A stretch of DNA of 64,000 bases from an uncultured Roseibium sp. (GTDB taxonomy: Bacteria; Pseudomonadota; Alphaproteobacteria; Rhizobiales; Stappiaceae). Made by a program: the position numbers and the translations under genes. Below are positions 57,619 to 64,000 of this stretch, one piece after another (within the stretch, counting starts at the first letter, position 1; every line of letters starts with the position of its first letter). The notes beneath the pieces are model-generated. The model was not told the DNA's origin and searched no databases. It saw only the letters and a program-made list of their open reading frames with translations. The stretch is from the NCBI RefSeq assembly GCF_947494555.1, contig NZ_CANLVF010000002.1, positions 744,001-808,000 of the forward strand, written 5' to 3'.

Positions 57619-58965
57619 TTAGAGTCTGGCTTGCGTTTCGGTCGCAAAAACATCATCGCGGTTGTAGATGTCTTCGCGGAAATGAACGACGCCGTCCGAA
57701 TTTGCCCAGGCTGTCACATAGGTCATGTAGAGCGGAATCGATTTCTTCAGCTTCACATCTTCACGCGTACCTGTGCGGATGACACCGTCAACGCGGCTTC
57801 TGTCCCAATCGGGCGTTGTCGACTGCAGCATCCAGGTCACAAGTTCACGAACGTTTTGTACACGGACGCACCCGGAAGAATGGAAGCGCTGACTTTCACC
57901 GAAAAGTGTTTTTGACGGCGTGTCGTGCAGATAAACCTGATGCTTGTTGTGGAAGTTGATACGAACCGACCCCAGGGAATTCTCGGCACCCGGGTCCTGG
58001 GTAAAGCGGTACTGGGTGGCTTCGTCCGTATTCCAGTCGATCTGCTGCCAGGCGAGCTCGTTTCCGCTCCAGTCGAAGATGCGGATATTGTTCTTGGAAA
58101 GGTACTCCGGATCCTCTTTCATCTTGGGGATCAGATCCTTGCGAATGATCGAAACCGGAACCGTCCAGTAAGGATTGAAATTCAGCTCATAGATCTTGCT
58201 GTTCAGGATCGGGGTCTGACGGTCGATTTTGCCGACAACAGCCGTGTGCCGGGAACGAACACGGCCATTTTCAACGGCCTCGATCTCCGCAGCCGGAATA
58301 TTCACCATCACATAGCGATCACCCAGGAAACCGGACATGGACCGCATGCGCACAATGTTCGTTTCAAGCTGCCCCAGCCGCACGTGAGCCGGTACGTTCA
58401 AAGCCAGAACCGTGTCATTGCCCATGACCCCGTCCGGGATCAGACCGTGACGGAGCTGGAAACGGCGCAGCGCCGCCTCGACATAAGAATCGAACGCATC
58501 GGACAGGCCCGCCTGCTGCTCAAGATCGCCCGAGGCAATCAGACGACGGCGCAATTCGACGACGCGCGGGTCCTTGGCACCAATCCGAAGCGCTTTGCCT
58601 CCGCCGGTCACTGTTCCCCAGCCACCGGCTTGAACGATACGCTGATACCGGTCAATGGCGATCGCGATATGGTCGGCCGTCTCGGGCGACAGTGTCGGCG
58701 CCGAAGAATTGACTTCTGTGATGTTCTCAGTGGCGATATCGAAATTATCGGCCCACTCGACGTTCTGGCGGTTCTGCTGCAAGGACTGCAATGCAGTCTG
58801 CGCATTTGCCGGGGCACCGTTCGCAAGAAGCGCGCCCATGCTCAAAGTAACTGCGCCGAAAAATGTCTTACCTGCCGACCAAATCGGAAATCGTTTCTGT
58901 CCTGATCGACCAGCTTGAAGGTGCATCGCCAATTTCATCTGCCGCGCCTTATACAATCGGTTCAC
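57619..58965 (-). CDS. ldtP: L,D-transpeptidase (LdtP-like)
   Basis: 448 residues. N-terminal basic region and signal-type helix (FFGAVTLSMGALLANGAPANA), a peptidoglycan-binding helix bundle (AALRRFQLRHGLIPDGVMG) and a YkuD catalytic domain with the H-x2-S-x-G-C motif HSSGCVRVQNVREL. Builds 3-3 peptidoglycan cross-links or anchors proteins. ATG 58965 or 58941 (Met9) are possible starts. Downstream of ldtR on the same strand with a 329-base control region between; in Liberibacter, LdtR activates ldtP. Confidence 0.92.
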   Translation of the reverse strand: MNRLYKARQMKLAMHLQAGRSGQKRFPIWSAGKTFFGAVTLSMGALLANGAPANAQTALQSLQQNRQNVEWADNFDIATENITEVNSSAPTLSPETADHIAIAIDRYQRIVQAGGWGTVTGGGKALRIGAKDPRVVELRRRLIASGDLEQQAGLSDAFDSYVEAALRRFQLRHGLIPDGVMGNDTVLALNVPAHVRLGQLETNIVRMRSMSGFLGDRYVMVNIPAAEIEAVENGRVRSRHTAVVGKIDRQTPILNSKIYELNFNPYWTVPVSIIRKDLIPKMKEDPEYLSKNNIRIFDWSGNELAWQQIDWNTDEATQYRFTQDPGAENSLGSVRINFHNKHQVYLHDTPSKTLFGESQRFHSSGCVRVQNVRELVTWMLQSTTPDWDRSRVDGVIRTGTREDVKLKKSIPLYMTYVTAWANSDGVVHFREDIYNRDDVFATETQARL

Positions 58966-59294
58966 GTGCTCAACACCGCCGGACTTTTTTGTCGTAGCCC
59001 GGTCGGCGGTTCCAGTTTGAATTCATAATTGACGGGAGTTAACAAATCGCTTGATTTTTTAACCATGTCACCGTCTTAAGCGCCGCACAAAGCCACTCTT
59101 TTGTGACCACAAGATGTCAGGGAACATCTGAATTCATACAAATTCCGATGTTTTGAGACCTTTGCAAGCAAGCAACGCACCGTCGGATAGGTAAGACGCA
59201 ATTGGAAATGGATAAAGGCAAATTTGCGTGATAAGCCGAAAAGAAAAGCACCGCCCAATGGACGGTGCTTTGTCATCTGGAATGTGCCGCTTTC
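58966..59294. promoter_or_regulatory. ldtP control region with TGAATTCATA direct repeats
   Basis: No gene. TGAATTCATA occurs at 59018-59027 and 59129-59138, 111 bases apart in the same orientation, each with a TGAATTCA palindrome. They are candidate LdtR sites. The ldtR terminator lies at the right-hand end. Confidence 0.45.
59241..59271 (-). terminator. Intrinsic terminator after ldtR
   Basis: On the minus strand AAAGCACCG, loop TCCATTGGG, CGGTGCTTT, then TCTTTTC. It separates ldtR from ldtP, so ldtP needs its own promoter. Confidence 0.85.
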
Positions 59295-59810
59295 TTAAAG
59301 ACGGTAAAGGATCTGGTCAGTCCAGAACCGCTCGAGGCGGCGGAGCGACTTGTTGAGCGCAACAAAGTCTTCCGGGCCGATTTCACCGACCTGTTCCACG
59401 GACAGGATGTGACGCTCATAAAGATCGTTGACGATCGTTGCGACTTCCTGGCCCTTGTCGGTCAGGCTGACACGAACCGACCGGCGGTCCATGCGGGACC
59501 TCTGGTGGTGGATGTAGCCGGTTTCAACCAGTTTCTTAAGGTTATAGGACACGTTCGAGCCGAGATAGTAACCGCGTGTGCGCAGTTCGCCGGCGGTCAG
59601 TTCAGCATCGCCGATATTGAACAGAAGCAGAGCCTGCACACTGTTGACATCGGACCGGCCCATGCGATCGAACTCATCCTTGATGACGTCGAGAAGACGC
59701 CGATGCAGTCTTTCAACAAGAGTCAGGGCTTCCAGATAAAGTGGCTTGATTTCCACTTCTTCCGCTTCGCCCGGTGAAACAGCGTCGACTGCCCTACTTG
59801 CGGTGATCAT
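59295..59810 (-). CDS. ldtR: MarR-family regulator LdtR
   Basis: 171 residues of winged-helix MarR type. AALLLFNIGDAELTAGELR-like helix-turn and YYLGSNVSYNLKKLVETGYI recognition helix, wing with HHQRSRMDRRSVRVSLT. Matches the LdtR group (Liberibacter, Sinorhizobium) that activates an adjacent L,D-transpeptidase gene and stress tolerance. ATG 59810 has AGAGG upstream. A symmetric CCTTCGTTAACGTTTGAAGG (59915-59934) upstream may be its own operator. Confidence 0.88.
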   Translation of the reverse strand: MITASRAVDAVSPGEAEEVEIKPLYLEALTLVERLHRRLLDVIKDEFDRMGRSDVNSVQALLLFNIGDAELTAGELRTRGYYLGSNVSYNLKKLVETGYIHHQRSRMDRRSVRVSLTDKGQEVATIVNDLYERHILSVEQVGEIGPEDFVALNKSLRRLERFWTDQILYRL

Positions 59811-60004
59811 GTGATTGCGCCTCTTATAGTACCTGTTGATGGACGGATATTTTCCCGCCTTGAGACGCAATCTAGCCGAGTGTTTCTAAAATCCGCTTAA
59901 GAGACACGCTGAATCCTTCGTTAACGTTTGAAGGCACTTTCAGCACCCCTATTCAGGTTTTGTTAACCGGCCACTCTCACCCAATCAGACCGGGCCGAAC
60001 AGGC

Positions 60005-60895
60005 CTAGGTTCCGCGCAGGAATTTCACGATGCCGGAAAAGTCCGTGCCTTCACCGCCACTGTTGCAGAAAAGCGCGTAAAGCGCTGCCGCTTCTGCCCC
60101 CAAGGGTGTTGCCGCGCCTGAAGAATTGGCGGCTTCTTGCGCAAGTTTCAGGTCTTTGAGCATCATTTCTGCGGCAAATCCCGGCTGATAATCACGATTT
60201 GCGGGCGACGACGGCAGCGGTCCGGGCACAGGGCAATAGGACGTCAGAGACCAGCATTGCCCTGACGCCGTTGACGAAATGTCGAACAACTTCTGCGCGT
60301 CCAGTCCCAGTTTTTCGGCAAGCACAAAGGCCTCGCAGACACCGATCATGGAAATTCCGAGGATCATGTTGTTGCAGATTTTTGCCGCCTGACCGTTGCC
60401 CGCGCCACCTGCATGAACAATCGTCTTTCCCATAATGTCGAGAAATGGCTTGGCAGCAGCAAAACCCTCATCGCTTCCGCCAACCATGAAGGTCAGCGTG
60501 CCGGCGGTCGCCCCCCCGACCCCGCCGGAGACAGGTGCGTCGACCATTGCAAGGCCTTGTTCAGCCGCCGCTGCGCTGACGACACGCGCACTGTCGACGT
60601 CGATCGTAGAAGAATCGATCAGCAATGTTCCGGCTTTTGCGTTTTCAAGAATGCCGCCTTCACCCTGGTAGATCTGGCGCACATGCTTTCCGGCCGGCAG
60701 CATCGTGACGACGACTTCGGCGGCGGCGGCAAGCTCAGCCACACCGCCGGCCTTTTCGCCACCTGCATCGGCATGAGCCGACATTGCATCCCCAGAGAGA
60801 TCAAATCCAATGACGCGGTGTCCGGCCTTGACAAGATTGGCAGCCATCGGGCCACCCATGTTTCCAAGGCCGATAAAGCCGATTGTGCTCGCCAT
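60005..60895 (-). CDS. mmsB: 3-hydroxyisobutyrate dehydrogenase
   Basis: 296 residues; NAD+-dependent step of valine degradation. N-terminal GFIGLGNMGGPMAANL, VDAPVSGGVGGATAGTL and the catalytic-lysine block GNGQAAKICNNMIL. ATG 60895 with GGGAG upstream; the open frame continues farther upstream through the DUF6163 gene without support. Third valine gene of this stretch. Confidence 0.95.
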   Translation of the reverse strand: MASTIGFIGLGNMGGPMAANLVKAGHRVIGFDLSGDAMSAHADAGGEKAGGVAELAAAAEVVVTMLPAGKHVRQIYQGEGGILENAKAGTLLIDSSTIDVDSARVVSAAAAEQGLAMVDAPVSGGVGGATAGTLTFMVGGSDEGFAAAKPFLDIMGKTIVHAGGAGNGQAAKICNNMILGISMIGVCEAFVLAEKLGLDAQKLFDISSTASGQCWSLTSYCPVPGPLPSSPANRDYQPGFAAEMMLKDLKLAQEAANSSGAATPLGAEAAALYALFCNSGGEGTDFSGIVKFLRGT

Positions 60896-60990
60896 GTTTT
60901 TTCTCCCAGGTGAATTTCGTGAATGTAAAGAGTCCCTTGGATGGCTCTTTTGATGATTTGATTCAGCGCGCGCAGATCCGCCGCGGAACC

Positions 60991-61410
60991 TCAACCGGTT
61001 GCTGTGCGGTTTTCCTTGTGCATGAGGTAAGCGAGTCCAGCATAGATCGCGACCGTCACCACATAGAAGGTGATTTCGTAGGGTCTGCGGCCATAGAGAT
61101 CGCTGAAGGCCGTGTGCATCACGATCTGGCATCCGCACCGGAAGACCCACATCACCGTGCCCCATGACACCGTGAGCCAGAGCCCGGTTGCCGCAACAAG
61201 ATCCAGCACCGCAAAAAAGACGGTTGCTCCTTGCAGCGTGACCGGCATGTCCCAGAAAAAATTGCCGTGCCACTCGACGACGCCGATGATGCGGGCCCAA
61301 TAGATAACGCCACCGCCAATCAGGATGATGGCGATACAGCGCAGATAAAGAATGAGGATCGTGCTCCAGGGTGGGCGGGCGTCGATGAGGTCCTGAAAGC
61401 TGGTGATCAT
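60991..61410 (-). CDS. DUF6163 membrane protein
   Basis: 139 residues, four membrane helices (ILILYLRCIAIILIGGGVIY, ATVFFAVLDLVAATGLWLTV, WVFRCGCQIVMHTAF, ITFYVVTVAIYAGLAYLMH). Resembles the DUF6163 family normally found beside ldtR and hemB. Function unknown. Here it lies between two valine-degradation genes. Confidence 0.8.
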   Translation of the reverse strand: MITSFQDLIDARPPWSTILILYLRCIAIILIGGGVIYWARIIGVVEWHGNFFWDMPVTLQGATVFFAVLDLVAATGLWLTVSWGTVMWVFRCGCQIVMHTAFSDLYGRRPYEITFYVVTVAIYAGLAYLMHKENRTATG

Positions 61411-61428
61411 GGCCGGTCCGGTCGCGGG

Positions 61429-62463
61429 TTAAAGAGGAAGGTCTCCGTCAGACGGTTCCTCGAAATACGATGCCAAATTGGCGCTGTCCACTTGTCCGAG
61501 TTGCGTAGGCGTCCATTTTGGCGCCTGGTCCTTGTCGATAACGACCGCGCGAATGCCTTCAAAGAAATCGACGCCATGCAGGAGACGCGATACGATCCTG
61601 TATTCGAGTTTCATGCACTCGTTGAAGGAAAGATGCGCTCCGCGACGCATCTGTTCAAAGGTTATCAGGATGCTTGTTGGGGATTTTGTGCGGATTGCTG
61701 TCGAGGCCTTCCGGCCAAAATCCGTATCAGAGCGTTGCAGCCGCTCAAGCACTTCACCGACAGAACCAGCCGAAAATGCCTCTTCGATGATGGTTTCGTT
61801 TTCTTTCACCGGGCCCGGTTCAGGAACAACGAGAAAAGCCTCAAGTGCCGCATCAATGTCTTCGGCTGTCTCCAACGCACGCTCCAGTTCAGTCAAACTG
61901 GATTGCGCGACAGCGTGGGTCAGGACGCCCGTTGCGAGCGCATCACCCTGTTTGAGCCTGCTCGCCGCCAGGGCACAATAAACCCCCGTCTTTTTTGGCA
62001 TGCGCGGCAGGAAATAGGTGCCTCCGACATCAGGAAAGAATCCGATCCCGGTTTCCGGCATGGAAAATAGGGTTTTTTCGGTTCCGATCCTGTGGCTGCC
62101 ATGCACGGACACGCCGACACCGCCGCCCATGACGATGCCGTCGATCAAGGCGATATAGGGTTTCGGGTATGCCTTGATATAGGCATTCAAGGTGTATTCA
62201 TCGCGGAAGAACTGCTTAAGTCCGTCCACCTCGCCTGCCTGTTTCGCGTCATAAATGCTGCGGATGTCCCCGCCTGCGCAAAAAGCCTTGTCCCCTGCTC
62301 CCTTTATGACGACACGGGCGACGGTGGGGTCGTCCGCCCAGCGCTTTAACTGTTCGGCTAGCGCGATAACCTTTGAATGTGTCAGCGCATTGAGCGTTTG
62401 CGGCCTGTTCAGCGTCACGAAGCCGGCCTTGCCACGAACTTCAAAAAGGATCTCGTCGCTCAT
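61429..62463 (-). CDS. 3-hydroxyisobutyryl-CoA hydrolase
   Basis: 344 residues, crotonase fold with the HIBCH pattern: AFCAGGDIRSIYD, GIVMGGGVGVSVHGSHRIGT, MPETGIGFFPDVGGTYFLPR (catalytic Glu) and the C-terminal KWTPTQLGQV. Releases 3-hydroxyisobutyrate in valine catabolism, the substrate of MmsB. ATG 62463. 54 bases after the acyl-CoA dehydrogenase gene. Confidence 0.93.
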   Translation of the reverse strand: MSDEILFEVRGKAGFVTLNRPQTLNALTHSKVIALAEQLKRWADDPTVARVVIKGAGDKAFCAGGDIRSIYDAKQAGEVDGLKQFFRDEYTLNAYIKAYPKPYIALIDGIVMGGGVGVSVHGSHRIGTEKTLFSMPETGIGFFPDVGGTYFLPRMPKKTGVYCALAASRLKQGDALATGVLTHAVAQSSLTELERALETAEDIDAALEAFLVVPEPGPVKENETIIEEAFSAGSVGEVLERLQRSDTDFGRKASTAIRTKSPTSILITFEQMRRGAHLSFNECMKLEYRIVSRLLHGVDFFEGIRAVVIDKDQAPKWTPTQLGQVDSANLASYFEEPSDGDLPL

Positions 62464-62517
62464 CAGTGCGCTTTCTGGAAAGAGAGTCGTTTCAACGGTT
62501 AAACAGGCGGATTTCAA

Positions 62518-63657
62518 TCAGTCTTTCAACAGATCGCGGGCGATGATCAAGCGCATGATCTCGTTGGTGCCTTCCAGGATCTGATGCACCCGGACATCGC
62601 GGAAATAGCGTTCAATGGGATAATCGCGCAAGTAGCCGTAGCCACCGTGCAGCTGCAGCGCCTCATTGACGACCTTGAACCCCGTGTCGGTTGCCAGTCG
62701 CTTTGCCATGGCCGCGAGACGCGTCGCCTCATGCGACTTGGCGTCAACAGCGACGGCCGCCTTGTGCAAAAGCAGGCGCGCAGCCTCAAGCTCCGTTGCC
62801 ATATCGGCAAGGCGGAACTGAAGCGCCTGAAAGTCGGCGATCGGCCGTCCGAACTGTTTGCGCTCCTTCATGTAACCGAGCGCGAGGTCCAGACAGGCCT
62901 GCGCGGCTCCGAGCGAGCAGGCGCCAATGTTCAGCCGCCCGCCATCGAGAGCCGACATGGCTATCTTGAACCCCTCTCCTTCCTCTCCGATCAGGTTTGT
63001 CTTTGGTACGCGGCAATCCTGGAAATTCACCTGTGCCGTAGGTTGGCTTTTCCAACCGAGCTTAACCTCGTTGGCGCCGAAGCTGAGGCCCGGCGTGCCC
63101 TTTTCAACCAGAAGACAGGAAACGCCGGACGGCCCCTCGCCGCCTGTTCGCACCATCACCGCGTAGAGGTCGCTCACACCGCCACCGGAAATGAACGCCT
63201 TTGAGCCGTTGAGAACATAGTGGTCGCCATAATCTCTGGCGCTTGTCCGCAGGCTGGCCGCGTCAGAGCCGGAACCGGGCTCCGTCAGACAATAGCTCGT
63301 GAGGAGTTCCATGGAGCAAAGGCTCGGGAGAAATTTCCGGCGCAGATCGTCTGAAGCATATGTGTCGATGATCCACGCGACCATATTGTGGATCGAAAGA
63401 TATGCGGCCGTTGATGTGCAGCCCTTGGACAGTTCTTCGAAGATCAATGCCGCGTCCAGGCGCGATAGTGCGGATCCGCCCACGTCTTCGGTCACATAGA
63501 TGCCGCCGAAACCGAGTTCCGCCGCCTTGCGCAGCGTCGGCACCGGAAAGACACTGTCCTCATCCCACTGTTTGGCGTTGGGCGCGAGTTCGTCCCGGGA
63601 AAAACTTGCGGCCATGTCCTGAAAGGCGCGCTGATCTTCGTTCGGTGAAAAGTCCAC
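62518..63657 (-). CDS. Isobutyryl-CoA dehydrogenase-like acyl-CoA dehydrogenase
   Basis: 379 residues, FAD enzyme. [60 protein letters not shown] and the C-terminal [22 protein letters not shown]8-type context with HIBCH and MmsB points to isobutyryl-CoA, but sequence alone does not exclude other short branched acyl-CoAs. First gene of the valine run; divergent from hemB. Confidence 0.92.
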   Translation of the reverse strand: MDFSPNEDQRAFQDMAASFSRDELAPNAKQWDEDSVFPVPTLRKAAELGFGGIYVTEDVGGSALSRLDAALIFEELSKGCTSTAAYLSIHNMVAWIIDTYASDDLRRKFLPSLCSMELLTSYCLTEPGSGSDAASLRTSARDYGDHYVLNGSKAFISGGGVSDLYAVMVRTGGEGPSGVSCLLVEKGTPGLSFGANEVKLGWKSQPTAQVNFQDCRVPKTNLIGEEGEGFKIAMSALDGGRLNIGACSLGAAQACLDLALGYMKERKQFGRPIADFQALQFRLADMATELEAARLLLHKAAVAVDAKSHEATRLAAMAKRLATDTGFKVVNEALQLHGGYGYLRDYPIERYFRDVRVHQILEGTNEIMRLIIARDLLKD

Positions 63658-63737
63658 GTGTGTCCTCCCTTCGCGCTGGCGCGACTGCTCCTGGAACGCC
63701 AGTTATCCTCCAAGCGTTGCGTGCGCACTAAAACACA

Positions 63738-63755
63738 TTTGACGCGAACGTCAAA
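63738..63755. promoter_or_regulatory. Palindrome TTTGACG-CGAA-CGTCAAA in acd/hemB intergenic region
   Basis: Perfect 7-bp arms, 4-base centre, 81-98 bases upstream of the acyl-CoA dehydrogenase start. Looks like an operator of a TetR- or MerR-type regulator of acyl-CoA or branched-chain catabolism; the protein is not identified. Confidence 0.6.
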
Positions 63756-63805
63756 CAATCTCTTTTTTGTTTTTATTTTCAGTTATTTTACAGACTGTTG
63801 GACTG

Positions 63806-63830
63806 CGTCAATCTGCGTGATAGATTGACG
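63806..63830. promoter_or_regulatory. Inverted repeat CGTCAATCT/AGATTGACG before hemB
   Basis: Perfect 9-bp arms at 63806-63814 and 63822-63830 with a 7-base spacer. Its half-site CGTCAA/TTGACG is the same as that of the palindrome at 63738-63755, in the opposite arrangement. Confidence 0.55.
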
Positions 63831-63886
63831 TCTCACTTCCGCCAGAATGAATCTCGCCATCAATAACTATCGAGCCAACAGATCCG

Positions 63887-64000
63887 ATGCCGTCCAAACC
63901 GCCTCTTCCGCCGATCACATCCGACCATATGGATACGCTGCTCGCCGGCACCCGCATGAGACGCAACCGCCAGACGGACTGGTCGCGCCGGCTCGTGCGC
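63887..64000 (+). CDS. hemB: Delta-aminolevulinic acid dehydratase (HemB), N-terminal fragment
   Basis: 38 codons from ATG 63887 to the window edge. The segment TRMRRNRQTDWSRRLVR matches the conserved HemB N-terminus (RxRR-x4-WSRRLV). HemB condenses two 5-aminolevulinates to porphobilinogen. Too short for more; its position beside the ldtR/DUF6163 block agrees with Hyphomicrobiales gene order. Confidence 0.82.
   Translation, partial: MPSKPPLPPITSDHMDTLLAGTRMRRNRQTDWSRRLVR

Overview
The window looks like chromosomal DNA of an alphaproteobacterium of the Hyphomicrobiales side, plausibly a marine Stappiaceae member (Roseibium/Labrenzia-like). This rests on DUF177-plsX-fabH-ihfA-merR, the ribD-ribE-ribH-nusB-thiL block, the glyA/ldtP/ldtR neighbourhood, a K+-independent H+-pyrophosphatase, and DUF1194, DUF2842 and BA14K-type proteins. 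The genus is an inference. No transposase, phage gene, CRISPR array or rRNA was seen; there is one tRNA, Pro(GGG).

Region by region. 1-2.8 kb: threonine catabolism (tdh, partial, and kbl) with an XRE-cupin regulator. 3.0-10.7 kb: one-carbon metabolism. fhs is followed by a corrinoid methyl-transfer operon: corrinoid protein, DUF1638 protein, small 'virulence factor' protein, MetF-like reductase, methyl-THF:corrinoid methyltransferase and, after a terminator-like hairpin, an iron-sulfur ASKHA activator. Together they could carry a methyl group from a methylated substrate through Co and THF to formate, with ATP made by Fhs running in reverse. The substrate-specific methyltransferase is not in the window. 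10.8-18.8 kb: a permease, a DUF1194 secreted protein, an ECHDC3-like crotonase, BA14K and DUF3052 proteins, a CoA-binding protein, metY, ctaA and DUF2842. 18.8-28.8 kb: a Wzx/Wzy-type polysaccharide locus with deacetylase, N-acyltransferase, Wzz with a degenerate kinase domain, Wza, GT4, polyprenyl-phosphate glycosylphosphotransferase and Wzy. Its content resembles holdfast/unipolar polysaccharide loci.

28.8-40.2 kb: a looser, probably accessory stretch after tRNA-Pro with a Cache-HAMP guanylate/adenylate cyclase, a LysR regulator, a VPLPA-CTERM protein, two overlapping unknown genes, an AT-rich gap, a P450, a GDPD and an acidic unknown protein. 40.2-47.5 kb: merR, ihfA, fabH, plsX, DUF177 and a cytochrome bc1 chaperone on the minus strand, then bamE and a UDP-xylose synthase/GT2 pair on the plus strand. 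47.7-58.9 kb: hppA, an MFS transporter, thiL, nusB, ribH, ribE, ribD, nrdR, glyA, DUF6898 and ldtP. 59.3-63.7 kb: ldtR and three valine-degradation genes (isobutyryl-CoA dehydrogenase, 3-hydroxyisobutyryl-CoA hydrolase, mmsB) with a DUF6163 membrane protein among them. The start of hemB closes the window on the plus strand.

The points most worth a second look are the corrinoid operon and a 14-base motif it shares with the kbl promoter; the loss of all four structural-zinc cysteines in the threonine dehydrogenase; the degenerate kinase in Wzz; the opposed unknown gene pair at 34-35 kb; and several perfect inverted repeats in control regions (metY, the LysR gene, acd/hemB).
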